Part shown: in pieces, positions 1-11,394 of the stretch | How positions within the stretch are numbered: position 1 is the first letter of the stretch | Layout of the letters: each line of letters opens with the position of its first letter | Source: Chlorocebus sabaeus | Lineage: Eukaryota; Chordata; Mammalia; Primates; Cercopithecidae | NCBI RefSeq assembly: GCF_047675955.1 | Contig: NC_132917.1 | Location: 11,006,501-11,070,500, forward strand | Length of the DNA: 64,000 nt | Reading direction: 5' to 3' | Made by a program: the position numbers and the translations under genes | The notes under the pieces: generated by a model | Seen by the model: the letters and a program-made list of their open reading frames with translations, nothing else | The model's database searches: none | What the model was told of the DNA's origin: nothing

Positions 1-64
1 CATATCAATATAAATAAACTATATATATTACATTACATATAATTATATATACATTAATATAAAT
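1..64. repeat. AT-rich low-complexity sequence
   Basis: Almost entirely A and T, with irregular TATA and ATTA runs, directly beside the poly(T) of the next Alu. No gene signal. Confidence 0.6.
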
Positions 65-210
65 TTTTTTGAGACAGAGTCTCGCTCCATCACTCAGGCT
101 GGACTGCAGTGGTCTTGGCTCACTGCAACCTCTGCTTCCCAGGTTCAAGCCATTCTCATGCCTCAGCCTCCTGAGTAACTGGGATTACAGGTGTGTGCCA
201 CCACAGCTGG

Positions 211-245
<35 letters not shown>

Positions 246-369
246 ATTTTTAGTAGAGACGGGGTTTCACCATGTTGAGGCTGGTCTCAAACTCCTGGCC
301 TCAAGTGATCTGCCTGCCTCAGCCTCCCAAAGTTCTGGGATTACAAGTGTGAGCTACGGCACACAGCCT
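65..369 (-). mobile_element. Alu SINE, minus strand
   Basis: Starts with poly(T) followed by GAGACAGAGTCTCGCT and ends at an ACACAGCCT 5' end. An unusually long T run (about 211-243) sits in the middle A-rich linker, so the linker has expanded. Full length apart from point changes. Confidence 0.95.
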
Positions 370-690
370 AGGAACACTGAAAATATTATGCTAAGAGAAA
401 GAAGCCAGATACAAAAAGTACACAGTGTATGATTCCATTTATACGAAGCATTCAAACTAGGCAATCCAAAAAGACAGAAAGTAGATTAATGGTTGCCAGA
501 GGCTGCAGGGAGGTAAGAAGGGGAAATGGGAGGGAAGAATGGGAAAATAGGAAAAAGGCTTTCTTGGGGGTGATGGGAATGTGAAATTATGCAGTGGTGA
601 TGGCTGCCCAGCTTTGTGACTATACTAAAGCCACTGAATCGTGCACTGAAGTGGGTGAATCTCAAGGCATATATATTACAGCTCTCCCTG
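370..690 (+). mobile_element. L1 LINE 3' end fragment
   Basis: The stretch with 'gattccatttatacgaag', 'atggttgccagaggctg' and 'gtgatggctgccc' follows the order of an old L1 3' end (end of ORF2 into the 3' UTR). It is diverged and non-coding. Subfamily not assigned. Confidence 0.7.
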
Positions 691-3149
691 TTTAAGCAGC
701 TCTTGCTGCCTCCCTCAGCTCCATGCCCATTTGCACAGGCTGCAAAGAGCACTCCTCGTGCTGTGGAGCCCAGGGAGAAAAGAATGAGGGATGTGACGTG
801 CTGCAAACTGCAGGCAAACAAGGACGTATTCTCTCAACTCTGTGTCTCTGGGAAAGAAGATTAAAGCAAGGAAGGCAACGCAAGCAGACAACAGGCACCA
901 GAGGCAAACTCAGCAGGTGACATATAAAGAGCCTCTGGAGTCTGGGGGTATGGGGCGAAGGAGCGAGGTAGCCAGCACCCACGCCGGCAACGCCTGGGAG
1001 AAATTCCAGCAGGCCTGAGCCCCTGCAGATGCATCTCACCGTGTGCAATAAGTGGATTCCTAAAATGTAAAAAAAAAAAAAAAAAAAAAATTCAATGCAT
1101 TGATCAAATCCTGCTTACAATGTGTTTAGAAGAGCCAACAACTGAAAAAGAATCCCACAGTGAAACAGGTTGTATTATAAATCAGCATTGCCCTGTGGTT
1201 TTTCTATTGGATGAAGCCAAATTTTTATTGTAGGATTTATGGTATACCCGGAACCCCCTGGCTTAGCCATTTGAGTTGATTAGGAATTGTTCATTGCACA
1301 CTGTGTACCAGGCACTGTTTGTTCTTCACCCACTCAATATTCCTCACCCTTGGGGCATGCAAGGAGCTTTTGGACAGGCCCTGGCCTCCAGGAGCTCACT
1401 CCTGTACCTAAACTGCCACCAGGCCATGAGGACAGGGCCAGTCACACTCTGGCTGTGGCAGCAGCTGGACCCCTCACATCTGTGGAACCCATGACACCAG
1501 ATGCTCAGGAGCACGGACGGAAGGGGCCTCACACTTGCATCCTGGGACATGTGAGATGCAAACGTCCCCAAGACAACATGGCTTCCTGGATCACCCCTGA
1601 GGTGCTCCCCCAGCTCGGTGCTCAGTGGAGCTGCACAGGGAATCCTGTGGAGGCATGCTTCTGCCCAAAAGGGGCCATGTCACCAGCCCAAAAATGACTC
1701 TCCCCATTAAAATGAGCAGAGTTTAAATCCCCTCTCTCCCATCACAAAACAGAGGGCAGAGAGCTGCAGCACTGGAGAACAGAAGGACTAAGTCCTTCCC
1801 AGGGTCAGAAACAACCCTGAAAGCTAAGCCACTGAGGAGGGCGCCCTCATTTAAAATCAGCTCACATAATTTCTGTGCTTAAATTAAACTGCAAGGTGTA
1901 CGAAAGGCACTGGGTTCCCAGCAAGCGTGGATGAGCGGAGGAAGCGCAGAACCTGGGTGTTGCAGGAGGAGGAAACATCCAGATCATTCTCTTTTGCCAC
2001 CTGCCTCTGGCCGCAGTCTCCCTGGCACCTTAGTGAGAAGCATCAGGTGCGTGCCAGGCTCCTCCAGAGGGTCTGTGGGGTACGGTTAGGTGTCAGCTAG
2101 GGAGGCAGCAAAATGAACCAGACCCTGCTGCAGAGGACCAGTTAGCCACTCCCCAAGCTTTGGCCACCTTCCTCCCACTTTGTGCTCACAGGCATGATCC
2201 AGAAAGCCTCTGCACATCACAGGTGGGTGACCAATCCCTGTGCGTCCCAGGTGTGCGACTTCCTACACAAAGTATTCCCCCAGGTCCACAGCACCAGCAG
2301 CCCAGGCCAGCGGGCGGGCGGTTCTCCTCTCGGGGCGGGCAGGATGCTTCAGCACAAGCGACAGGAACCCTGGGAGAGTGGCCATAGAACACCAGCAGCC
2401 TCTTGTCACACATCATGAAAGGTTCAGGGACGGGGGTGTTGGGGGTGGCTGGGTTCAGGGGAACCTTTCCACTCTGCTACCTTCAGCAGAGTCACGGAGC
2501 CCCTCAGCTGTCACCTCATGGTTCCAATGTGGCTGCTGCACTTCTGGGCACCACTTGCAGATGTGACAATGTCCACTTAAAGAAGAGGGCACTTCCTCCA
2601 GTACATCTCTTTGAATTAGGGAGGGAGAGTTTCCTAAAAGGTCCCAGAGACTCCCTATCAGGTCCCACTGGGCAGAGGAGCTCCCATGCCCAGGCCCTAA
2701 CTGCAACTGGCGGCTAAGAAGGAGAGTGTCTAAAATGTTCACCTCTGCGACAGGACATGGGTTCTCCTGGACACAAAGAGAAGGGACAGGCGGTTGGGCA
2801 GCCAATCCCAGTATGTTCCAGATATGCCACTTCTTGCATAAGAGGTTCAGGAATAAACTCACCATGTGATTTCTGTTGAAAGATGGTCTTGTGCAGCAAA
2901 GATGGAACTTTCTCACTGAGATTCTACTAACCTCGTTTTTAAAAAGTTTTAAGTGTGAGCCACTTTCCAAACTGAGATGGGATAAACAGAGCTGCGCCCA
3001 AGCAGATCTTCAGTACTGCATTCGTCGCACTGTCGCATAATTGCATTTTTCTGCATATCTCCTCCACGTTAGCTTGAGCTCCACAAGGGCAGGGAGAGCG
3101 CCTTAACACTGAATTCCAACAAGTGAACTTGTGCCTGATACAGTCAGGT
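691..3149. other. Intergenic, no recognised gene
   Basis: About 2.5 kb without a recognisable gene or a clear repeat, apart from a pure A run at about 1,069-1,090. A small GC-rich patch at 2,300-2,345 is too short to be a CpG island. The open frames here (up to 171 codons on the minus strand at 2,455-2,970) lack recognisable domains and look like chance. Confidence 0.5.
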
Positions 3150-3730
3150 AGTCCAGTTTCAGTGTTTGAGTACCATCTATTACCAGGCACGGTTCTAGGT
3201 AGTGCATAAAACAAATGACCTGCTTTCACAGAGCTTACCTTTTAGTGGGTGGAGATAAACAGGACAGATAAACAGGTGTACACACAAGTATATACATGTA
3301 GAATGTTAGCTGACGGGTGATAAGTGCTGCAAAGGAATAAAAGTCAGGATGAGGGGCTAGAAAGTGATGAAGGAAGCTGCTCTCTCAGCTGGATCACTGG
3401 GAAAGACTCTCAAGAGGTGACATTGCAGCAGAGAGCTGAACGCAGTGAGGAAGCCATGAGGTTTGTTGAAAAAGAGCATTCCAGGCAGAGAAACAGCAGG
3501 TGCAAAGGCCTTACGGCAGAAATCTGCCTGGAATGTTCAAAGGCAGCACGAAGGCCAGTGTGCCCGGAGAAGCATGAATGGGGGAGGTGGTGGGAAATAA
3601 GGCCAGAGGGGACGCCAAGGCCACATCAGCGAGGGACTTGTGGGCCACAGTCAGGACGTAGGCTTTACTGACGAACATGGTTGTCATTGTCCGATTTTGA
3701 GTGAAGGAGAAGCATAATTCAACTTGCATT
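3150..3730 (+). mobile_element. L2 LINE fragment
   Basis: Carries the L2-like word series in order: 'ccaggcacggttctagg', 'agagcttaccttttagtggg', 'gataagtgctgcaaagg', 'gagcattccaggcagag' and 'gcaggtgcaaaggcc'. Old, diverged copy, cut at its right end by an Alu. Confidence 0.7.
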
Positions 3731-3732
3731 TA

Positions 3733-4041
3733 CTTTTTTTCTTTTTCTTTTTTTGAGACAGAATCTCGCTCTCTCCACCAGGCTGGAGTGCAGTGAGTGG
3801 CGTGATCTCAGATCACTGCAACGTCTGCCTCCCAGGTTCAAGCAATTCTTATGCCTCAGCCTCCTGAGTAGCTACAGATAACAGGTATGCGCCACCACAC
3901 CCAGCTAATTTTTGTATTCTTAGTAGAGATGAGGTTTTGCCACGTTGGCCAGGCTGGTCTTGAACTCCTGACCTCAAGTGATCCACCCGCCTCGGCTTCC
4001 CAAAGTGTTGGGATTACAGGTATGAGCCACTGCACCTGGCC
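3733..4041 (-). mobile_element. Alu SINE, minus strand
   Basis: Poly(T) tail broken by C, then GAGACAGAATCTCGCT, ending in GCACCTGGCC. Full-length dimer inserted into the right end of the L2 fragment. Confidence 0.95.
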
Positions 4042-4069
4042 TCAACTTGCATTTTAAAAGAAGCATTTA

Positions 4070-4363
4070 GGCCGGGCAGGGTGGCTCACACCTATAATCC
4101 CAGCACTTTGGGAAGCTGAGGTGGGCGGATCACTTGAGGTCAGGAGTTCAAGACCAGCCTGGCCAACATGGTGAAACCCCGCCTCTACTAAAAATACAAA
4201 AATTAGCTGGGCATGGTGGTGCATGCCTGTGTTCCCAGCTACACAGGGGGCTGAGGCAGGAGAATCGCTTGAACCCAGGAAGTGGAGGTTGCGGTGAGCC
4301 GTGATCACGCCATTGCACTCCAGCCTGGGTGACAGAGCAAGACGCCATCTCAAAAAAAAAAAA
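4070..4363 (+). mobile_element. Alu SINE, plus strand
   Basis: Begins GGCCGGGCAGGGTGGCTC and ends in an 11-12 nt A tail. It lies 28 bp from an Alu in the opposite orientation, so the two form an inverted Alu pair able to pair as RNA. Confidence 0.95.
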
Positions 4364-4539
4364 GAACCATTTTGGCTTTACCCCCTGAATACATTGGGAG
4401 TAAGCATGTGAGGAGACAGCCTGGGGATGGGGGTGGGAGTGGGGGTGCTGCACCACTTCTGAGAAGCACCTCTCGTTGGGGTGAGGTGGCACCGTGGCTA
4501 ACAAGCAGGCCTGGGAGCCAGGCTCCCCGGGTCTCAGCC

Positions 4540-4622
4540 AGAGCTATGACTTAGGACACGTTGCTTAGCCTGTTTGTGCCTCATCTGATTCACCATAAAG
4601 TGGGGATCATAACATTAGCTTC
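4540..4622 (+). mobile_element. MIR SINE fragment
   Basis: Matches the MIR central region: 'gctatgacttaggacacg', 'cctgtttgtgcctcatctg', 'aaagtggggatcataa'. Confidence 0.65.
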
Positions 4623-4960
4623 CTCAGTGGTTCTCAAAGTGTGGCCTTGGCCAGCAGCATCGACATCACCCAAGAACTTACTGGAAATACAAATTGTCAA
4701 GCCCCAGCACAGACCTGCCATGTCAGAAACCCGGGGGGTAGAGCTGCCAGACAAACTACAGGTCATCCCACTAAATCTGAATTTCAGACAGATGATTATC
4801 CATGCAATATTTGGGGCCTGCTTATATTAAACGATAATTTGTTATCTGAAATTCAAATGTAATCAGATGTCCTGAATGTTTATTTGTTAAGTTTGGCAGC
4901 CCTGTCTTGGGGGGCACCCCGCAATCTGCATTTTATGGGATCCTCCAGGTGATGCTGGTG
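4623..4960. mobile_element. MER5A-like hAT-Charlie element, interrupted
   Basis: The left part (4,623-4,739) reads 'cagtggttctcaaagtgtgg' and 'tcacccaagaacttactgg', as in MER5A. The right part resumes near 4,910 with 'gcaatctgcattttatggg' and 'tcctccaggtgatgctgg'. Between them sits a separate 164-bp element. Confidence 0.7.
4740..4903. mobile_element. Small hairpin MITE inside MER5A-like copy
   Basis: A 164-bp AT-rich insert. Its left end AGAGCTGCCAGA and right end TTTGGCAGCCCT are near-perfect inverted repeats of about 12 bp. Inside, 'ctgaatttcagacag' and 'tatctgaaattcaaatg' are also inverted relative to each other. This is the layout of a non-autonomous DNA transposon. No convincing target-site duplication is seen, and I do not recall the family name. 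Confidence 0.55.
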
Positions 4961-6460
4961 GCTGCATCGCCTGGAGGTTTCAGAGCGCGGACCTTCCTCG
5001 TTGGTGGTGCTGGAGGCCTCCGAATTTAGCACAGCGCCTGGCTTGTGGCCAGTGCTGGAGGTGGCCACTGTTCCACCGAGTACTCACTGATGCCAGGGAA
5101 CTGAGTGCCTTGGTGGAGGCCCACCATGGGTGTGGGCTCTTCTCCAGGAAGGTTCTTATCCTACATGGGTTGAGTTCTTGGAGATTTTCAAAGTACACTC
5201 ATCTGATTACCTGAAATCATTCCACTCCCTCCCTCTGATGGGCATAGGAAGAGAGTGCCCATCCTCCTCGTGGCTCAGGAGTTTGAAATTTCTCTAACTC
5301 AGTAACCAAGAAGGAATGAAGTCTAAAATCCAGCTGACTAATGACACTGCAGAGAGCGTAGGTTTACAGTTTCTGGATTGCTCTGGTCAGTTTTGCTGAG
5401 CACTTGGACTGAGGGGGCCTAAAGGAGTCACTCTTGTAAATGTTAACTCAGTGGTCAGAACAGAAGGCTGAGATGTTTTTGTGAAGACAGCAAGGAAAAC
5501 ACACTTCCTGGCTTCCCTGGAAATAACAGACACATATATCCTAATTATTTATGAAATGAATGAATAATTTGTGTTCATCCTATCATCACCCAACCCATTG
5601 GTGTCAATGAATGATGCCAACCTGTTATATCAATAGAGTCCGAAATTTTATGTGAAATCATCATCCTGAGTGGCTGTCAGGAATATCTGAAAAATACTAA
5701 TTATCATGTTAGATTGGCCCTGGGAAATAAACACAGAACTTAAGTATCTAGTAAAGTACAGAGCGCACCCCAGCCTCACTTACAAATAAATACCTTCTCA
5801 AGATGCCACTGTGTCCTCAGAACTCGGTGTGTTCACACACGTGGCTTGTTCCCCAGCAGCAACTTCACATTCAAGCAGAATTCAAGCAGAGGCCTGGAAT
5901 TAAAACGTCTCCACTTTTCTTTAACCAAATGGTAGTTCTAATTATAGCTTTCAGACTGGCGTGCGTGTTTATTTGTTCATCTCTCACTTTGGCTTGTAAT
6001 TAAGAGTTAGTGCATTGTATCTTAGAAATGGGTGACAAATTATTACAATGTGTTCTGGGCTGTGGGTGATTACAGCAGGTGGTTAAGGAGGCTTGGGGTG
6101 TTATCCATTTCTATAATTATGTCCTCCTGTTACATTTAATGTTCATGACCAGGACACAGGGAATGCAACCTTTAGTCTCGATCACATCAGAAAAGGCAGC
6201 AGTGTCTTCCATGGAAGCATATGGCCTCCTGAAAGCCCTGAAGGGCAGGCACTGGGAGCCCCCAGTTCTGGTCCTCACGCTGCCCTAACTGGCTGGTGAC
6301 TCCAGAGAAGCCATTTCAAATCTGGCCAACTCCTCTTTTGTGAGCTTTTATCTGTCCTCCTAGTTTAGCAAACAACAGTGCTCAATAAATATATGTCAAA
6401 TAAAGTGTGTGAATAAACAAAGTAATTGATGAAAAGCACTCAGCCCCACTTCGAATTTCC
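4961..6460. other. Intergenic, no recognised feature
   Basis: About 1.5 kb of single-copy-looking sequence with moderate AT content. No open frame above 70 codons, no splice-bounded conserved exon and no clear repeat recognised. Confidence 0.5.
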
Positions 6461-6761
6461 CTTTTTTTTTTTTTCTTCTGAGACAGGGTTTCGCTCTTTT
6501 CCCCACGCTGGAGTGCGGTGGCACAATCTTGGCTCATTGGAGCCTCTGCCTCCCAGGTTCAAGCAATTATTCTGCCTCAACCTCCCAGGTAGCTGGGATT
6601 ACAGGTGCCCATCACCACACCTGGCTAATTTTTGTATTTTTAGTAGAGACGGGGTTTCACCATGTTGGCCAGGCTGGTCTCGAACTCCTGACCTCAAGTG
6701 ATCCACTCGCCTTGGCCTCCCAACGTGTTGGGATTACAGGCATGAGCCTCTGCGCCCGGCC
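6461..6761 (-). mobile_element. Alu SINE, minus strand
   Basis: Poly(T), then GAGACAGGGTTTCGCTC, ending in CGCCCGGCC. Full length. Confidence 0.95.
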
Positions 6762-6769
6762 AGAGATTC

Positions 6770-6893
6770 TGAAAAAAAAAGAAAGAGAGAGAGAGAAAGA
6801 GAAGGAAGGAAGGAAGGAAGGAAGAAAGGAAGGAAGGGACGGAGGGAGGGAGGAAGGAAGGGAGGAAAGAAGGAAGGAAGGGAGGAAAGAAGC
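6770..6893. repeat. GA-rich microsatellite (GAAA/GGAA)
   Basis: All-purine run: AG repeats, then GGAA, GGAC and GGGA tetramers. It produces a spurious Lys/Glu/Gly-rich reading frame. Confidence 0.9.
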
Positions 6894-7010
6894 CAGTAGC
6901 CTGGCCAGAATTTTCTTTGCTGACAGCATGCCTCTTATTAGGTGGCCTCACAGGGATAATATCCCTGTTACAGAGGCACAGAATTCAAATCCTGCACCCC
7001 TTGTATAAGG

Positions 7011-7165
7011 CATGGCTGCATGAGCTAAAGAAAATTACATCTCCCAGAGCCTCAGTTTGCCTACTTGTCAAATGGGGTGCGATAACATTTACTGCCATGG
7101 CTGCTGGGAAATTGAGTGAGGTGACGCGTGCAGACCATATGGTGGCAGTAGGTGCTCAACAGATG
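7011..7165 (+). repeat. MIR-containing segment, first copy of a direct duplication
   Basis: Holds MIR words ('cccagagcctcagtttgcc', 'tcaaatggggtgcg') and private sequence (GGCTGCATGAGCTAAAGAAA). The private part recurs at 7,917-8,066, so this is a local duplication and not two independent MIR insertions. Confidence 0.75.
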
Positions 7166-7668
7166 ATGGTCCTCAGGATTTAGCTGGTGCCCTTCACATT
7201 CTTCACCCAGCCAATGGTTGTTGAGTTCACTCAAAGCCATCAGAGGTCCACAATTGGTCTGACCTGGCCCTTCCTGCTGTGTCAGGGCACACAGAGAGCC
7301 CATTGTCACTGTCATACCAAACTGTCCTTGTTTCTTTGTCACAATGTCCATCGTTCCCTGGCTAGTGCTTGGGCAGAAATGGTGGCTCTCTTACCAGCCC
7401 AGTGCCCCTGGCACTGACATGGTAGCTGACATTCCATCCCCCATGTCATGTCCCCCCACCAGCTCAGTGGCACACCTCTCCCCAGTAGGGTTTCAAGGAA
7501 GAATCCGGAAAGGCTCTTGTCTGAAACTCAGGAGAAATTCTCTTGGCGCTGGAAAAGCCCAGTGCTGCTCAAAATCATGCACCTCTCCTTTCCTGGGGAA
7601 GAACACCCGCTTCTGCGGAAAGTCCTGGGGCCACAGGGTCCTCAAAGGACCGCTTCCTGCAAGAGCCT

Positions 7669-7915
7669 GGGCACATCAAGGGCTAGTGCCTGTGCCACCT
7701 GGTTCTACCCCCCTGGCAGAAAGGCCCTGACCTCCCATTTCTCTTCCCAGCGGCTGAGATTTTCTCCACTCCACGTTTCTCTCCTTCCAGGAGCAGGATT
7801 CTCCCTAACCTGCCTCCAGGCCCAGATGGCAGTCAGGAATCAGGCTTTAAGGAACGATTAACACCCAGTGTGATGATTTCAGCTCCTGCTCCCATGACCT
7901 CCACATCCCCTAAAC
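7669..7915 (+). repeat. Left arm of 250-bp inverted repeat
   Basis: The reverse complement of 8,609-8,863 matches this arm nearly throughout. Examples are 'ggctgagattttctccac', 'cagatggcagtcaggaatc' and 'tcccatgacctccacatc'. Identity is roughly 85% by eye. The loop between arms is about 690 bp. Confidence 0.8.
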
Positions 7916-7916
7916 T

Positions 7917-8066
7917 GTATGGCTGCATGATCTAAAGAAAATCACTAAATTTCCCAGAGCCTCAGTTTGCCTACCTGTTCAATGGGATGCAATAACATTT
8001 ACTGCCCATGGCTGTTGGGAAAATTTAGTGAGGTGATGCGTGTAGAGCACACGGTGGCAGTGGGGG
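7917..8066 (+). repeat. MIR-containing segment, second copy of the direct duplication
   Basis: Repeats 7,011-7,157 with small changes: 'ggctgcatgatctaaagaaa', 'cccagagcctcagtttgcc', 'aacatttactgcccatggc'. It abuts the left inverted-repeat arm. Confidence 0.75.
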
Positions 8067-8608
8067 TGGGTCTGTTTCTCCTTGTTCGCTGCTGCCCTGT
8101 GGGGAGAGCAACCCCTGCACTGAGGAACAGAGTGACCTCAGGGCCCGCAGGTCCTGGGCCTACCACCCCACCCTCTGGAAATACAGGTGGGCATGGGAAC
8201 CACAGCAGAACAGCTGGTCAGTCATTCGCTTTCCTCTTCATTAACTTCACGCACATGCAGGGTTCTCCCAAAGGCTGCCTTCTATTGGTGATGACTTCAG
8301 TGTGCTACAACCAGTGACACTGCACACTGTGAAGAGCACTTCTGGATTGATTCCTGAACTTGACCTCTATTCGAGAAGTTTTACAACCAAATCATCTGGT
8401 GTATTGCAGTCATCTCAATAACAGCATCGGGTGAAATCAGTATCATTTGGGGACTCACAGCGAAGTCTGGAGCACTGTTTCTCAAAGAGTGTTTCCCACA
8501 TCTCTGACGAGGTCCAGAGAGGCCTTACCGGGCTGTCTGGAGTTTTCTAGGAGAATGTGTCTGTGTTTTCGTTTGGTGCTGGCCTATGCTGGGCGTACAG
8601 TGACAGCC

Positions 8609-8863
8609 TAGGGGATGTGGAGGTCATGGGAGCAGGATCTGAAATCCTCACACTGGGTGTTAATGGTTTCCTAAAGCCTGATTCCTGACTGCCATCTGGG
8701 CCTCGAGGCAGGACTGGGGAAGATCCTGCTCCTGGAAAGAGGAAGATGTGGAGTGGAGAAAATCTCAGCCACCTGGGGGAAACAGGAGGTCAGAGCCTTC
8801 CCACTAGTGGTGCTGAGGAAGAGTGGGGCAGAGGCAGGTGGCACAGGCAGCAACCCTTAGTGT
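8609..8863 (-). repeat. Right arm of 250-bp inverted repeat
   Basis: Reverse-complement partner of 7,669-7,915. The best-conserved words are 'gatgtggaggtcatggga', 'gattcctgactgccatctg' and 'gtggagaaaatctcagcc'. The source element is not recognised. Confidence 0.8.
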
Positions 8864-9844
8864 CCCCTCTTCCCCTGAGGCCACACTCTCCAAGCCAGGA
8901 GGGTCACAAAGCAGCATGAGGAAGAGGTCAAAGCAGGGCCACGCCTCGACCTGATTCCCATGGGGACTCCAAGAACACCTGGCCTGCGGGCCCCACCCCC
9001 ATGGCTCTGGGACTCCCAACTTCCACCCAGGCCAGGGCAGCTGGGTAAATACAGAGACTCAAAAAGAGCCCAAGGTGACACAGGGCCTGTGCAGCTCCAT
9101 GTGTTATGGCAGGAACCCCTAGGTACCTATTAGCTGAGGCATGGGGACCTGTCAGAGAAAGTCATTTTCATGGGGGTAAAGTGACTCTGAAGCCAAGGGC
9201 GCAATCAGTCAATGGGGCTGTTTGAGCCAAGAATCAAATGGAAGTTCCAGCCAGACCTCAGGGCACCCCCAGAGCAGCCAGGACGTCATCAGGCAGGGTG
9301 GACAGCTGAGCTCCCCAGACCACAGATGACAGCAGCCACAGGCTTCTGCAACAGCCCACCAGGCTGCCCAGGGGCAGGACAAGACAGACCTACCACCTAA
9401 GCCTCCAGCAGCCAGGGCCCACCCAAGGGCAGAACAGCCACCCGCCTAGAGACCAGAGGCTCTCCTTCCCCCACCGCATGCACCGCCCCCACTCAGAGAG
9501 GATCAGGGGCTGAAGGGAAGAAGGGAGGTCTGCAGTGTGGACCATGTGTCTGTGAAGAGATTATGGCATCCACAAGAGACAATGCCAGCCAGTAGAAACA
9601 AAGGGGCTGCATTCTCTTTGCACCTTGGGTGCAGCGTGCTTACGTGGGGTTTAAGAATTCATGTAATTAGCACCACAGGCTAATGATAACCGCTCCCTAG
9701 ATTACAAGACAGTCCCATCATCTCCAGCATCTGGCCCCTTGGAGAAGAGTTTGCAGAAGGAAGAAAAGAAGACCAGAGAACATTCTCTATAAGGCCCTTT
9801 GCAGAGAAGAAAGCTCAGCTCCTGCCTTGGAAGCAAAGCTGTAG
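8864..9844. other. Intergenic, no recognised feature
   Basis: About 1 kb, moderately GC-rich, without a gene or repeat I can name. Confidence 0.5.
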
Positions 9845-10775
9845 GAAAGCTCTTTCCCATCTTGCAAGATGGCAGGTGAAAAAGCTGAGAAGCCGGATAC
9901 TAAGAAGAAGAAACCTGAAGCAAAGAAGGCTGATGCTGATGACAAGAGGAAAAGGGATCACCTCAAGACTGAACAACTCAAGAAGGGGAAGTCCCATTGC
10001 AGCCTCAATCCCATCCTTGTCAGAGGAATTGGCAGGTATTCCCAATCTGCCGTGTATTCCAGAAAGGACACGTGGAAGAGGAAGTACTGAGCTGCTAAGT
10101 CCAAGGTTGAAAAGAAAAAGAAGGAGAAGCTTCTTGCAACTGTTACAAAACCAGTTGGTGGTGACAAGAATGGTGGTACCTGGGTGATTAACAAAATGCC
10201 TAGATAGTATCCTACTGGAGATGTGCCTCGAAAGCTGTTGAGCCACGGCAAAAAGCCCTTAAGTCAGCTTGTGAGAAAGCTGTGAGCCAGCATTACCCCC
10301 AAAGCCATTCTAATCATCTTCACTGGATGCCACAGACGCAAGAGGGTGGTTTTCTTGGAGCAGCTGGCTAGTGGCTTGTTACTTAGGACTGGACCTCTGG
10401 TCCTCAATCGAGTTCCTCTACGAAGAACGCACCAGACATTTTTCATTGCCACCTCAACCAAAATTGACATCAGCAATGTAAAAATCCCAAAACATCTCAC
10501 TGATGCTTACTTCAAGAAACAGCAGTTACAGAAGCCCAGACACCAGGAAGGTGAGATCTTCGACACAGAAAAAGAGAGATACGAGATTACAGGGCAGCGC
10601 AAGATTGAGCAGAGAGCTGTGGACTCACAGATTTTACCAAAAATCAAAGCTATTCCTCAGCTCCAGGGCTACCTGCGATCTGTGTTTGCTCTGAGGAATG
10701 GAATTTATCCTCACAAATTGGTGTTCTAAATTTCTTAAGAAGAACCTAATTATATAACTGATAACATTTAAAAAA
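9845..10775 (+). pseudogene. RPL6 processed pseudogene
   Basis: Intronless copy of the mRNA for large-subunit ribosomal protein L6. Frame 9,869-10,729 starts MAGEKAEKPDTKKKKPEAKK and ends at the RPL6 C-terminus (RSVFALRNGIYPHKLVF, then TAA). Remnants of the 5' UTR ('ttcccatcttgcaag') and 3' UTR ('acatttaaaaaata') flank it, as expected for an L1-mediated retrocopy. The reading phase is kept throughout: 286 codons against 288 in human RPL6 as I remember it. Three in-frame stops break it: TGA at 10,088-10,090, TAG at 10,205-10,207 and TGA at 10,283-10,285. The last probably comes from C-to-T change at a CGA arginine codon. The middle is the most diverged and the C-terminal half the best kept. 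It cannot encode full-length L6. I cannot tell which numbered RPL6P locus it corresponds to. Confidence 0.95.
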
Positions 10776-11070
10776 TAGTAAACCTGTGGGGACAGAGGCC
10801 TGGCCATGTCTGTGACCAGCATGCTGGAGTGGACGTGGGCCAGAAGGAGGAGGCACAGTGAGCGGTGGGGACACCCCGTGTTGTTCCCAGGGCCAGGCAC
10901 CCAGAGCACGGAGCAGAGCAGCTTCCTTCTTCCCCAGGCTGCTGAGCCTGTGCTGAGCATGTGTGGAGGGCGCAGTGGGCCGTTTGTTGGGGCTGGGAGC
11001 TAGCCCACTCTGCCGCCTCGGAGCAGATACAGCCATCAGTTACCCCAGCATGTGCAAGAAGGACGCCACT

Positions 11071-11394
11071 GTCCATATGCTGGGGCCGGGTCTGGAGCGC
11101 ACTCAGAGACGGAGATCCGTGACTGTCCACACGCTGGGGCCGGGTCTGGAGCGCACTCAGAGACGGAGATCCGTGACTGTCCACACGCTGGGGCCGGGTT
11201 TGCAGCGCACTCAGAGACGGAGATCCGTGACTGTCCACACGCTGGGGCCGGGTTTGCAGCGCACTCAGAGACGGAGATCCGTGACTGTCCACACGCTGGG
11301 GCCGGGTTTGGAGCTCACTCAGAGACGAAGATCCCTGACTATCCACACGCTGGGGCCGGGTTTGGAGCGCACTCAGAGACGGAGATCTGGGTGC
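11071..11394. repeat. 54-bp minisatellite, six units
   Basis: Units begin at 11,071, 11,125, 11,179, 11,233, 11,287 and 11,341, exactly 54 bp apart. Each carries CACGCTGGGGCCGGGT and ACTCAGAGACGGAGATC, with only a few substitutions between units. Because 54 is a multiple of three, it keeps several frames open on both strands. Confidence 0.95.

Noticed and set aside
1069..1090. Poly(A) run as a processed pseudogene tail
   Set aside because: No upstream sequence resembling an mRNA was recognised.
11071..11394. CRISPR-like array
   Set aside because: Units are directly adjacent with no unique spacers, and this is a primate nuclear genome.
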